Shown in pieces: positions 8,906 through 17,094 of a DNA stretch of 64,000 nucleotides. Origin of the DNA: Komagataeibacter sp. FNDCR2 (GTDB lineage: Bacteria > Pseudomonadota > Alphaproteobacteria > Acetobacterales > Acetobacteraceae). The translations under genes and the position numbers were made by a program. Where the stretch lies: contig NZ_JAIWOU010000001.1 of assembly GCF_021295395.1 (NCBI RefSeq), positions 437,001 to 501,000 of the forward strand, written 5' to 3'. The notes under the pieces are model-generated. The model did no database searches, was not told where the DNA came from, and worked only from the letters and a program-made list of their open reading frames with translations. Position 1 is the first letter of the stretch. Each line of letters opens with the position of its first letter.

Positions 8906-9023
8906 CATCTCCCTGCCGCAACTGCCACACCATCCGGTTGTTTGGGTGGGGCAGGCTACAGTGTTGTTCAACAGGGCATTTTGTGTACGATGCCCCCTGC
9001 TTCATTCATTGCGGGAGAATACC

Positions 9024-9812
<789 letters not shown>

Positions 9813-9852
9813 CAGCGTGCATGGGCCGGACGGGTGCGGAAGAAAAATCACG

Positions 9853-10674
9853 TTGAAAACAGCACTTATCATTCTTAACCGTCCGGAAGATGCGGCGGGC
9901 CTTCTTGCCGTCGGGCTGGACGTGGTTGCGCGGGCGGGCGGTGCGGCACTGAATGTGCTGGCCGCGCGTGAACCGCCCGAGGATACGATCCTGCCCACCG
10001 AGGAAATGCTCACGGACCGGACACGGGCGCAGATACGCGCAACACAACGGCAATGGGCCGACAGCCTCCATGCCTGTTTTCATGACTGGCTGACAGCAGG
10101 CCGGGCGGATGGCGCGATAGGGAACGTGGAGGTCAACTGGCTGGACCCGGAAATTTCGGTCACCCGCATGATGCAGGCTTATGCCAGCGAGGCCGACCTG
10201 ATCGTGCTTGGCTTTCCGCAACCCCATGACAGTGACCAGAAGCGCCGGGCCGTTCATGCCGCAATCTTCGATTCCGGGCGTCCGGTCGTATTCGTGCCCC
10301 CCGGCTGGAACCGTCCCGCAGGGCGCAATATCCTGCTTGCATGGAAGGATACCACGTCGTGCCGCCGGACGGTGCGTTCGGCGCGCCCCATCCTTGCGGC
10401 CGCACGTGATGTGGCGGTCTTACGGGCGGATACGGATACGCCGTCCGTCCTGACGGACCTGCTGGCTGGCGTTGTGGCCCGCTACCTGCCACCGCTCGAT
10501 GATGGTGCGCCAGAAGACGTAACCAGGGTCATCCTGCGCCAGTGTCGTGACAATGGGTGCGACCTGCTGGTGATGGGGGGATATACGCATGGCGCGCTCT
10601 ATAACCGTCTTGTGGGGAGTGTTACGCAGGATATTCTGGAATGTGGGGAAATCCCTGTTTTCCTGCAACATTGA
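9853..10674 (+). CDS. Universal stress protein (UspA family)
   Basis: The 273-residue cytosolic protein has the C-terminal Usp nucleotide-binding signature GGYTHGALYNRLVGSVTQDIL (split here: GGYTHGALYNR, then LVGSVTQDIL), typical of ATP-binding Usp proteins. Its length suggests two Usp-like halves, the first diverged. I prefer a TTG start at 9853 after GGAAGAAAAATC because the first beta strand (KTALIIL) then begins at residue 2; an ATG at 9817 would add twelve residues. It lies between an SDR gene and a fluoride channel gene, all on the same strand with short gaps. Role in stress is inferred from family only. Confidence 0.78.
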   Translation: MKTALIILNRPEDAAGLLAVGLDVVARAGGAALNVLAAREPPEDTILPTEEMLTDRTRAQIRATQRQWADSLHACFHDWLTAGRADGAIGNVEVNWLDPEISVTRMMQAYASEADLIVLGFPQPHDSDQKRRAVHAAIFDSGRPVVFVPPGWNRPAGRNILLAWKDTTSCRRTVRSARPILAAARDVAVLRADTDTPSVLTDLLAGVVARYLPPLDDGAPEDVTRVILRQCRDNGCDLLVMGGYTHGALYNRLVGSVTQDILECGEIPVFLQH

Positions 10675-10717
10675 AGGCATGGCCAGGACACAACCCTAAC
10701 GGGGAAGGAGGACGATA

Positions 10718-11125
10718 TTGGATTTGGACAGATTGCGCGTAACCCTGTGGATTGCGGCAGGGGGCGCATTGGGCACGGTCGGGCGGTACTGGGTCGGCAT
10801 CTGGATGGCGCGGTGGAGCCAGAGCCTGCCATGGGGCACGATCGCGATTAACGTGACCGGGTCTTTCGCCATTGCATTTTTTGGCACGCTGACCACATCG
10901 GCCGGGCGGTACCCTGTTTCGGATCTGGGCCGTCTCTTTTTCATGGTCGGCATATGCGGGGGTTACACCACGTTTTCCTCGTTCACATTGCAGACACTTG
11001 ACCTGCTGCGTGGGGGCGCGCCGGGCCGGGCGCTGCTTAATATCGGTCTTTCAATCGTGCTGGGCATGCTGTCGGTTTCCGCCGGATACATGATGGCCGC
11101 ACGCCTGAATCAGGGAGCCGTATAG
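10718..11125 (+). CDS. crcB: Fluoride-specific ion channel FluC/CrcB
   Basis: This 135-residue protein has four hydrophobic segments and the family motifs GTIAINVTGSF in the second helix and GGYTTFSSFT in the third, which line the fluoride pore. FluC forms a dual-topology dimer in the inner membrane and lets toxic fluoride leave the cell. The start is a TTG at 10718 behind a strong GGGGAAGGAGG ribosome site. It follows the universal stress protein gene by 43 bases. No crcB-type fluoride riboswitch was seen in that short gap, so regulation would have to come from further upstream. Confidence 0.9.
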   Translation: MDLDRLRVTLWIAAGGALGTVGRYWVGIWMARWSQSLPWGTIAINVTGSFAIAFFGTLTTSAGRYPVSDLGRLFFMVGICGGYTTFSSFTLQTLDLLRGGAPGRALLNIGLSIVLGMLSVSAGYMMAARLNQGAV

Positions 11126-11199
11126 GAACCCCCTGTTTGACTGTCCGTTACTGACAGATATGTGCGTAATGCCCATTCCATTACTGGAGATCCCCCCAA

Positions 11200-11373
11200 A
11201 TGCCATGGACAGCCGATGACGCCCCAACGCATACGCATAAAGCAACAACGGCACACCTGCGGGAACTGTGGGCAAAGGTTGCCAATGAGTGTCTGGAACG
11301 AACGGGTAATGAAGGCCGCGCCATCCGCGAGGCCAATGCCGTTGTGGCCCGTAACGCGGGGGAGACAACGTAA
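11200..11373 (+). CDS. Small conserved hypothetical protein (57 aa)
   Basis: A short gene encoding 57 residues starting MPWTADDAPTHTHKATT and ending in ANAVVARNAGETT. The pattern MPW..DA..HT.KA.....LWA.VAN..LE.TG.EG.AIR.ANA is, as I recall, that of a widespread small alphaproteobacterial protein found singly in many genomes and of unknown function. It is hydrophilic and helical, with no signal or membrane segment. TGGAGA lies about ten bases before the ATG. An overlapping frame at 11162 contains a CxxC pair but lacks a family pattern and was rejected. Confidence 0.7.
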   Translation: MPWTADDAPTHTHKATTAHLRELWAKVANECLERTGNEGRAIREANAVVARNAGETT

Positions 11374-11484
11374 CTGACATTATGATCTGGTTGGTGTGGA
11401 GTTATGTTCTTTTTTGAAAAAAAGAACCAAAAAACTTTTATTTGTATTAAAAAAAATTCCCATGCAATATTCTCCAGATAATAA

Positions 11485-11550
11485 GAAGTTTTTGGTGAAG
11501 CTTTTTTCAAAAAGCTTCAGGAAACGCTACCTTTTGAAAAAAGTGGTACC
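11485..11550. repeat. Dispersed double stem-loop repeat, copy 2
   Basis: AAGTTTTTGGTGAAGC begins a block with a perfect 11-bp stem, TGAAGCTTTTT and AAAAAGCTTCA (11496-11519), followed by CAGGAAACGC and a weaker stem built on TACCTTTTGAAAAAAG. The same modules occur at 8871-8905 and 19127-19190 in different order or state. The surrounding 11.39-11.59 kb segment is the AT-richest part of this region and holds no convincing gene. Confidence 0.6.
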
Positions 11551-11593
11551 CAAATACATTTGTTGTTTAAAAGAATTCTTATTTCTCAATTGA

Positions 11594-11626
11594 AATGGAA
11601 GCCCGGTGTCATTTCGGGCTTCCATT
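11594..11626 (-). terminator. Hairpin terminator after the small membrane protein genes
   Basis: AATGGAAGCCCG and CGGGCTTCCATT form a perfect 12-bp stem with a nine-base loop. It lies 12 bases beyond the stop of the 45-residue membrane protein on the minus strand, so it probably ends that transcript. Confidence 0.65.
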
Positions 11627-11637
11627 CATGGCTTTCA

Positions 11638-11775
11638 TCACCCAAAGAAGATCAGCGCGGTTGACAGCGCGAAGGCGGCAGCCAGAAGCGCGGGGGCAAT
11701 AATGTCCCATCTGTCAAGCCGCCCGGTCTGTGATGCGCCAGAATTATTATGCTGGCGCCGAGAGTACATCCACAT
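11638..11775 (-). CDS. Small single-span membrane protein (45 aa)
   Basis: A 45-residue reading frame starts MWMYSRRQHNN and ends in one hydrophobic helix, IIAPALLAAAFALSTALIFFG, at the extreme C-terminus. GGAGA sits seven bases upstream of the ATG and a perfect hairpin follows the stop, so signals at both ends support a real gene. Function is unknown; such proteins often associate with larger membrane complexes. A similarly built 35-residue protein lies 59 bases upstream on the same strand. Confidence 0.6.
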   Translation of the reverse strand: MWMYSRRQHNNSGASQTGRLDRWDIIAPALLAAAFALSTALIFFG

Positions 11776-11834
11776 GGTAGGTCTCCATTAACGCAAGTAT
11801 CAGGGCGTATCAGGATGGTCTGTTTACGTTCATT

Positions 11835-11942
11835 CTATATAAAAATGAACGATAACCACAGGGCCAGTGTCAGCATGACAATGCCTATTCCGACCCAGTT
11901 CATCATATCCGATTTTGAGCGGTACTGTGTTCCCATAGCCAT
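11835..11942 (-). CDS. Very small single-span membrane protein (35 aa)
   Basis: The frame starts MAMGTQYRSKSDMMN and ends with a hydrophobic helix WVGIGIVMLTLALWLSFIFI reaching the C-terminus. A strong GTGGAGG ribosome site five bases before the ATG decides this start over longer readings back to 12059. The layout, short charged N-terminus then one terminal helix, is the same as the neighbouring 45-residue protein, so the pair may be a two-gene unit. Function unknown. Confidence 0.55.
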   Translation of the reverse strand: MAMGTQYRSKSDMMNWVGIGIVMLTLALWLSFIFI

Positions 11943-12061
11943 GGCAACCTCCACCTCGGGGGGAATATTCCTCCGATACCGCGGATGTGGGGATGGGGGC
12001 ATGTATTGAAAAGGGCAGGGAATGGCCGCAATAGGCTGGCTGGCCTGAACACCGATCACAT

Positions 12062-12101
12062 ATTCGGTATCGCGTTATATAATTCGGTATCGCGTTATAT
12101 A
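12062..12101. repeat. Perfect 20-bp tandem duplication
   Basis: ATTCGGTATCGCGTTATATA is present twice head to tail (12062-12081, 12082-12101), with no mismatch. It lies upstream of the small membrane protein genes and just past the stop of the DUF1493 gene. Confidence 0.9.
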
Positions 12102-12124
12102 ATGATGTAAACAGGGATGGCCTG

Positions 12125-12580
12125 CTACTTTCCTTTGCGGATACGTGAAAACCATCCGGGCTTTTTGGGCGGCGGGGGATAGACTTCCGTGCCGGCAAGG
12201 GATTCAAGGCGTACGGAATCCCATCTTCCATCATCAATTGCCTGTTGAAGCATGGTTAATGTGAGCGGAACCGTCGTTGGCTTGGGTGCAGGTTTGCCCA
12301 GCAGAAGCTGCCAGATCAGGAATCTGAATAACCTGAATAATAAGTCGGGTATAATCAGGAAAACCAGAAAAGGTGGCGTCTCATGGCGGAAATAACGACA
12401 AAAATCAAAATCTCCTGTATCTATATGGAAATTGTCAATATATGACACTATTAAACAGTGAGCATCATATCCATCCAGACTTAGATCTTCTACTATACGT
12501 GTTGAAAGCTGAATTTCGGATTCAGAAAGCCTTTCTTCAAATATTAAAAAACTTTTGAAATCATCTGAAAGGGTATGCAT
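12125..12580 (-). CDS. DUF1493 family protein
   Basis: This 151-residue protein shows the DUF1493 pattern, EDLSLDGYDAHCLI then FHIDTGDFDFCRYF (about residues 31-65), resembling an acyl-carrier-like fold of unknown function. A hydrophobic segment (residues 68-95, PPFLVFLIIPDLLFRLFRF) follows, then a Pro/Lys-rich tail ending PPPPKKPGWFSRIRKGK. The gene is clearly richer in A and T than its neighbours, suggesting recent acquisition or weak selection. DUF1493 proteins in enterobacteria often occur in tandem with a partner; none is seen here. The start is an ATG within AT-rich sequence without a strong ribosome site. Confidence 0.65.
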   Translation of the reverse strand: MHTLSDDFKSFLIFEERLSESEIQLSTRIVEDLSLDGYDAHCLIVSYIDNFHIDTGDFDFCRYFRHETPPFLVFLIIPDLLFRLFRFLIWQLLLGKPAPKPTTVPLTLTMLQQAIDDGRWDSVRLESLAGTEVYPPPPKKPGWFSRIRKGK

Positions 12581-12722
12581 ATTAAAAAATATCCTGTCTT
12601 TGACTTGGATATACGATTATATTGTAAATAATATTCATAAATCGCTGATTGAAAAAAATAAAAGTTTTTTGGGTGTCGTGGATTACGCCCCGCGGTGCCT
12701 GCGAACGGATATGTCCTGATAT

Positions 12723-13157
12723 TCAGGACAGACACCGGCGCTCATGTGGCGTTACGACATCCGCCAGTGTGTAGCCATTCAGTACCGTCATGAACGAACC
12801 CAGCGCCTCGCCCAATGCGCCACGTAACCGGCAGGCATCCGCCAGAAGACACGGCGTATTGTCCTTTGCGCCTTCAGGCTGCTGGCAGCCAACCAGCGCC
12901 ATGTCTTCCTCGGTATAGCGTACGACATCACCAATGCGGATCTGATCGGCAGGGCGGGCAAGGCGCAGGCCGCCGCCGCGCCCACGCACGGTTTCGATAA
13001 AACCACCAAGGCCAAGCCGGTGGATGATCTTCATCAGATGATTTTCCGAAATACCATACGCGGTCGCGATTTCACGGATTGAGGACAGGCGTTCGGTGTG
13101 AACCGCCAGGTACATCAATGTTCTCAGCGCATAGTCGGTATGAAGGGTCAGTCTCAT
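12723..13157 (-). CDS. nsrR: Nitric-oxide-sensing Rrf2 regulator NsrR
   Basis: A 144-residue Rrf2-family protein with an N-terminal winged helix (TDYALRTLMYLAVH, then SENHLMKIIHRLG) and three cysteines (GCQQP near residue 90, then TPCLLADAC near 101-106) spaced as in NsrR, where they bind an Fe-S cluster that nitric oxide destroys. Cluster loss relieves repression. It is divergent from the flavohaemoprotein gene hmp, the classic NsrR target, with two NsrR-type palindromes between them. IscR has a different cysteine spacing and context. The assignment is strong because domain, cysteines, neighbour and operators agree. Confidence 0.9.
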   Translation of the reverse strand: MRLTLHTDYALRTLMYLAVHTERLSSIREIATAYGISENHLMKIIHRLGLGGFIETVRGRGGGLRLARPADQIRIGDVVRYTEEDMALVGCQQPEGAKDNTPCLLADACRLRGALGEALGSFMTVLNGYTLADVVTPHERRCLS

Positions 13158-13163
13158 GGCCTA

Positions 13164-13186
13164 AAGATATACAGGCTTGACATCTT
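13164..13186. promoter_or_regulatory. NsrR-type operator 1 (imperfect)
   Basis: AAGATAT, nine bases, ACATCTT: a 23-bp site matching the NsrR consensus with one changed half-site position. It starts seven bases from the nsrR start codon and overlaps TTGACA (13177-13182), a consensus -35 for hmp. Confidence 0.7.
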
Positions 13187-13203
13187 TTTCCAGAGGGTAT
13201 TGA

Positions 13204-13226
13204 AAGATGTGCGTAACTTACATCTT
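13204..13226. promoter_or_regulatory. NsrR-type operator 2 (perfect arms)
   Basis: AAGATGT, nine bases, ACATCTT: a perfect 7-bp inverted repeat in the 23-bp NsrR layout, 11 bases before the hmp start codon. Centre-to-centre distance to operator 1 is 40 bp, so both could be occupied together. Confidence 0.85.
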
Positions 13227-13237
13227 AGGAGTAAAAC

Positions 13238-14449
13238 ATGGCTGCTCCCCTGGACGACGCGACCCGTTCCATCATCAAGGCCTGCGTGCCCGTGCTGGAA
13301 GCGCACGGCGTTGCGATTACAACGGAAATGTACCGCCGCCTGCTGGCGAACCCGGATATCCGTGATCTGTTCAATATGTCCCATCAGAAGGATGGCGAGC
13401 AGCCGCGCGCCCTGGCGCTGGCGGTGCTGGCCTATGCCAGGCATATTGATAACCTGGCCGTTCTTGGCGGAATGGTCGAACGCATTGCTGAAAAGCATGT
13501 GGGCCTGAACATCCTGCCTGAGCATTACCCCTTTGTAGCGGAGGCGCTTCTGGGTGCGATTTCCCATGTGCTCGGGGATGCCGCGACACCGGAAATTCTG
13601 GACGCGTGGGGAAAGGCCTACTGGTTCCTGGCGCATATCCTGATCGGGCGTGAAAAGGAAATCTATCACGCACATGAGGCCGCACCGGGCGGCTGGGCCG
13701 GCTGGCGCCCGTTCCGTGTCCAGCGCCGTGTAAAGGAGAGTGAGACGGTCACGTCCTTTGAACTGGTGCCTGTCGATGGGCGTCCGGTCATGCGGCATGT
13801 GCCGGGGCAGTACCTCAGCTTCCGGCTCGATGTGCCGGTGCATGGGTCGCAACGCCGCAATTACAGCATTTCCTCCGCGCCCGATAATGGCGCCTACCGC
13901 ATCAGCGTACGGCGGATTCCCGGCGGTGTCGTATCTGAATGGCTGCATGACACGGTAGGGGAAGGGACGGAGCTACAGGTTTCCGCCCCCGCTGGTGATT
14001 TTGTGCTGGACAACCCGGCTACGCCCGCGATCGTGCTGCTGAGCGCCGGTGTGGGCCTGACGCCGCTCATGTCCATGCTGGATACGCTTATGGAACGCGA
14101 CGACGCGCCCGCCATCCATTACGTGCATGCGACACGCAGCCCCCAGACCGAGGCGTTCGGCAGGCACATCCGCAAGCTGGCGGCGAGCGGGCGGATCCGG
14201 CATGATGTTTTCTACAGTCGTGAATCCGCACCCGACACGGCGGCGGATACCGGCACGACGCAGCATGCGGGCCGTCTTTCTCCCACATGGCTCAAGGCGC
14301 AGGCACGACCGGACAGTGTCTATTACATCTGTGGGCCGGACGCCTTCATGCGTGAGATGGTGGAGGTGCTCAGGGCCGCTGGCGTACCGGATGAAGCGGT
14401 CCGCTTCGAGTTCTTCGGTTCGGCGGCGGATGCCGAACTGGCTGCCTGA
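13238..14449 (+). CDS. hmp: Flavohaemoprotein, nitric oxide dioxygenase
   Basis: The 403-residue protein has an N-terminal globin domain (residues 1-140, proximal His in AEKHVGLNI near residue 86), a FAD-binding domain with RRNYSISSAP near residue 208, and an NAD-binding domain with SAGVGLTPLMSML near residue 268 and ICGPDAFMREM near the end. It turns NO and O2 into nitrate in the cytosol. The ATG follows TAGGAG. It is divergently transcribed from nsrR, with paired NsrR operators overlapping its promoter, so it should be induced by nitric oxide. Confidence 0.95.
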   Translation: MAAPLDDATRSIIKACVPVLEAHGVAITTEMYRRLLANPDIRDLFNMSHQKDGEQPRALALAVLAYARHIDNLAVLGGMVERIAEKHVGLNILPEHYPFVAEALLGAISHVLGDAATPEILDAWGKAYWFLAHILIGREKEIYHAHEAAPGGWAGWRPFRVQRRVKESETVTSFELVPVDGRPVMRHVPGQYLSFRLDVPVHGSQRRNYSISSAPDNGAYRISVRRIPGGVVSEWLHDTVGEGTELQVSAPAGDFVLDNPATPAIVLLSAGVGLTPLMSMLDTLMERDDAPAIHYVHATRSPQTEAFGRHIRKLAASGRIRHDVFYSRESAPDTAADTGTTQHAGRLSPTWLKAQARPDSVYYICGPDAFMREMVEVLRAAGVPDEAVRFEFFGSAADAELAA

Positions 14450-14467
14450 GGCGCGCCTTATGACCGT

Positions 14468-14499
14468 GGCTTCCGGTGGATCATGATCCGCCGGAAGCC
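14468..14499 (+). terminator. Hairpin terminator after hmp
   Basis: GGCTTCCGG and CCGGAAGCC form a 9-bp stem that continues inward with a GGATC/GATCC pairing after one mismatch, 18 bases past the hmp stop. No strong T-run follows. Confidence 0.5.
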
Positions 14500-14577
14500 G
14501 CCAGCCCGCATGCACCGCATGGGGGGAAGCACCACGGCGCCTTAATCCGTGGGCACATGCATCATGACCGGGGGGCG

Positions 14578-14739
14578 TTACCAGCGGCGTCCCGGTCCAT
14601 GCCGATAGGGCCCCGGCCCGCCATAAGGGCGGTCATACCCCCCATGCCAGCCGCGATGGTGGTGATAACGTGGCCCGTAGCAGCCCGAGACGGACAGCAG
14701 GAGCGCGCAGACGACAAGTCTTGTGAAAGTCTGGTTCAT
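14578..14739 (-). CDS. Small His/Gly/Pro-rich lipoprotein (53 aa)
   Basis: The protein has a short signal peptide with a lipobox, LLSVSGC (Cys at residue 20), followed by a 33-residue tail rich in His, Gly, Tyr and Pro (YHHHRGWHGGY). It should be lipidated and anchored on the periplasmic side. A strong GGAGGCCGTC ribosome site decides the start at 14739. The His-rich tail could bind metal, and the iron uptake genes lie just beyond, but this is inference. A second 53-residue lipoprotein with almost the same ribosome-site context is at 32224-32385. Confidence 0.7.
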   Translation of the reverse strand: MNQTFTRLVVCALLLSVSGCYGPRYHHHRGWHGGYDRPYGGPGPYRHGPGRRW

Positions 14740-14844
14740 GACGGCCTCCTTGCCTGTGCGGGTGGCAACGCCGTAGCCGGGGAAAGGTTTGGGTCGCGGG
14801 GACACCTGCCAGCATGATTTGACATTGCGAACCAATCGCATTAT

Positions 14845-14863
14845 TTGGGTAGATATTACCCAA
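14845..14863. promoter_or_regulatory. Perfect palindrome at the cupredoxin/FTR1 promoter
   Basis: TTGGGTA GATAT TACCCAA is a perfect 7-5-7 inverted repeat ending ten bases before the cupredoxin start. It lies just downstream of TTGACA (14818-14823) and overlaps the likely -10 TATTTG (14842-14847), so binding would block transcription. A second palindrome, TGCGA accaa TCGCA, lies in the promoter spacer (14826-14840). Confidence 0.6.
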
Positions 14864-14873
14864 TGGATGAACC

Positions 14874-15215
14874 ATGCGAATTTCATTTCCCCAAATAATT
14901 CTTGCATCGGTGCTGGTGGCCGCATCCACAACCGCGCATGCCCTGGAACCGGTCCATCTGGAAGTGAAGGACCATCACTTCACGCCCGATCATTTCACGG
15001 TGCCGGCCGGGCAGCGGTTTATCATTGAACTGGTAAATCATGACGATACGGTCGATGAATTCGAAAGCTATGACCTGAAATTTGAAAAAATCGTTGTTCA
15101 GGGCGGGACGATTTCGGTCCATGCCGGGCCGCTGCATCCCGGCACCTATAAATTCTTTGATGATTATCACCCCGATAGTGCCACCGGCACCGTCACTGTA
15201 ACGGAAGCACCCTGA
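14874..15215 (+). CDS. Periplasmic cupredoxin-domain protein of an FTR1 iron uptake system
   Basis: This 113-residue protein has a cleavable signal peptide (residues 1-23, ending TTAHA) and a small cupredoxin-like domain with VKDHHFTPDHFTVPAG and a C-terminal PGTYKFFDDYHPDSATG. It is like the EfeO N-terminal cupredoxin domain and similar proteins that accompany FTR1 permeases, where they are thought to bind or oxidise ferrous iron. The usual Cys copper ligand is absent. The permease gene starts two bases after this stop, so the two are cotranscribed. Confidence 0.8.
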   Translation: MRISFPQIILASVLVAASTTAHALEPVHLEVKDHHFTPDHFTVPAGQRFIIELVNHDDTVDEFESYDLKFEKIVVQGGTISVHAGPLHPGTYKFFDDYHPDSATGTVTVTEAP

Positions 15216-15216
15216 T

Positions 15217-16047
15217 ATGCTGGGCAGTCTGCTGATCGTTTTCCGTGAAGTCATGGAAGCCGGATTGATCGTGGGGATCGTACTGGCGGCAACGCAGGGC
15301 ATTCCCTTTCGCGGGCGCTGGATTGCGGGTGGCATCGGGGCGGGTGTGCTGGGCGCCGGGGTTCTCGCGCTGTTTGCCGGGGCGTTGTCACAGGCGCTGT
15401 CCGGCAACGGGCAGGATGTTTTCTCGGCGGTGATCCTGTGCCTCGCAGTGGTGATGCTGAGCTGGCATATCATCTGGATGGCCCGGCATGGCCGCGAGAT
15501 GGCACGGGACATGAAGGCGGTCGGGGCCGCGGTCGCCAGTGGCAGCCGCTCGCTGTTCGCCATGGCTGTCGTCGTCGCGGTCGCCGTTCTGCGCGAAGGG
15601 ATGGAGGTGGTGCTGTTCCTTTACGGCATCGCCATTTCCAGCGGGACCGGGCCGGTGCCGATGCTGATCGGGGGTGTTCTTGGGGTTCTGGCCGGTGCGG
15701 GACTGTCCTGGGCGCTGTACCGCGGGCTGGTCGTCATTCCGTTGAACCGCCTGTTTGCCGTAACCGGCCTGCTGGTCACGTTCCTTGCGGCGGGCATGGC
15801 CAGTCAGGCCGCCGCCCTGCTGGCCAGCGACGACCTGCTGCCCGCGCTGGGCTATGACATATGGGATTCCTCGTGGCTGCTGTCGGATGGCAGCATGCTC
15901 GGTCGGGCCGCAAAGGCGCTGTTCGGTTATTCGGACCGGCCCACGGGCATCCAGCTACTGGCCTGGGCAGGCACCTGTATCGTGCTGACTGTCATGGGGC
16001 ATATGGTGCGCCACCGCCCCACCGCCAGGGTCGCTCAGTCTTCCTGA
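15217..16047 (+). CDS. FTR1-family iron permease
   Basis: This 276-residue inner-membrane protein has about seven hydrophobic segments and the two family glutamate motifs: FREVMEAGL near residue 10 and LREGMEVVL near residue 126, matching the REGLE signatures that bind iron in yeast Ftr1p and bacterial EfeU. It would import iron supplied by the cupredoxin protein encoded just upstream. There is no Dyp-type peroxidase (EfeB) in the neighbourhood, so this is a minimal two-gene system. Expression is probably governed by the palindrome at 14845-14863. Confidence 0.88.
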   Translation: MLGSLLIVFREVMEAGLIVGIVLAATQGIPFRGRWIAGGIGAGVLGAGVLALFAGALSQALSGNGQDVFSAVILCLAVVMLSWHIIWMARHGREMARDMKAVGAAVASGSRSLFAMAVVVAVAVLREGMEVVLFLYGIAISSGTGPVPMLIGGVLGVLAGAGLSWALYRGLVVIPLNRLFAVTGLLVTFLAAGMASQAAALLASDDLLPALGYDIWDSSWLLSDGSMLGRAAKALFGYSDRPTGIQLLAWAGTCIVLTVMGHMVRHRPTARVAQSS

Positions 16048-16236
16048 CGCGCGATCATTCCGGTGGGTGCGCCCAGGGCGCGCACACCGGGATCCTGTCC
16101 CGTATCAGACGGTGCATCCGTCCCCATGCGGAACGGGAGCATAATTCTGGATATGTTTTTGTGCGGCCCGGTCATTTCATCCCAGCGCGGGGAGACTTAT
16201 CTGTAGCGGATAAGAGGGTGGTGCAAGGAAGCCGGA

Positions 16237-17094
16237 ATGCTGTCGTTTCTGAACAGGGGCGCGAATTTCTCCTTTGGGGAGATCGCCTATCCACGCGGGG
16301 GAGCGTTCCGGGTTGCCGGGCAGCCCTATGCGTGGATCCTGCTGCTGGAGACCGGGTCCATGCACACGCTCATCGACGGGCGCGAGCACGGGCTTGAGGC
16401 AGGGGAATGTGGCCTGTTCGTAAACTGGGAGGGACGGGCCTCGTTCTACGCACCGGGCAGCCATGTGCGCTGGTGTGAAACGCCGCTCCTGCCCGGTCAC
16501 CCCGCAAGCGGTGGCATGATTGCCGAATGCATGCCCGCATCATCGCGCATGCGGACCCTGTTCCGTGAGGGGCTGGGATGCGGGCTTGTCCGCTCGCCCG
16601 AAGCCGATCTCCTGCGCAACGCACTGGGTGAGGCGCTGTTTGCCGCGTGGCGGTTTGAAACCGGGCGGGAGGACACCCCCCTCGTGCCCGAAGGGCTGGG
16701 GAAAGTGCGCGCCTATGTCGAGGCGCATTATTTCGAACCCCTCGACCTGCCGCGCCTTGCGGCGGTGTGGGGGGTGACGCCGCCACATCTGGTGGCGTCC
16801 TTTCGCCGGTATTTCGGCACAACCCCCATGCGCCATGTGTGGGACGTGCGCACGCAGGCGGCCATCCGCATGATCCTGCGCACGGATATGCCACTGGCGA
16901 GCATTGCCGAACTGTGCGGTTACAGTTCGCCGTTCCATCTTTCACGTCTGGTGCGGCGCATGACCGGGCTGTGCCCGCGCGACCTGCGGCAACGGGGCAC
17001 GCACCAGCCGGGATCCGTGGAAACGGGGAACGCAACCCGCACATTGAACGAAACATCTTCCGCCATCAGCAGGGATCAGTCCTATGTCTCATGA
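16237..17094 (+). CDS. AraC-family transcriptional regulator
   Basis: The 285-residue protein has an N-terminal cupin-like sensor half (residues 1-130) and a C-terminal AraC domain with two helix-turn-helix units, LPRLAAVWGVTPPHLVASFRR near residue 170 split as LPRLAAVWGV and TPPHLVASFRR, then SIAELCGYSSPFHLSRLVRR near residue 225. Its stop overlaps the start of the downstream oxygenase gene by 11 bases, implying translational coupling and a regulatory link. The inducer is unknown. Confidence 0.85.
   Translation: MLSFLNRGANFSFGEIAYPRGGAFRVAGQPYAWILLLETGSMHTLIDGREHGLEAGECGLFVNWEGRASFYAPGSHVRWCETPLLPGHPASGGMIAECMPASSRMRTLFREGLGCGLVRSPEADLLRNALGEALFAAWRFETGREDTPLVPEGLGKVRAYVEAHYFEPLDLPRLAAVWGVTPPHLVASFRRYFGTTPMRHVWDVRTQAAIRMILRTDMPLASIAELCGYSSPFHLSRLVRRMTGLCPRDLRQRGTHQPGSVETGNATRTLNETSSAISRDQSYVS

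Noticed and set aside
11162-11377. 71-codon frame with a CGNCG zinc-ribbon-like pair
   Set aside because: An overlapping 57-codon frame has a better start and a known small-protein pattern.
11396-11593. 65-codon Lys/Phe-rich frame in the AT-rich repeat
   Set aside because: It consists of translated stem-loop repeat sequence; composition is determined by A/T runs.
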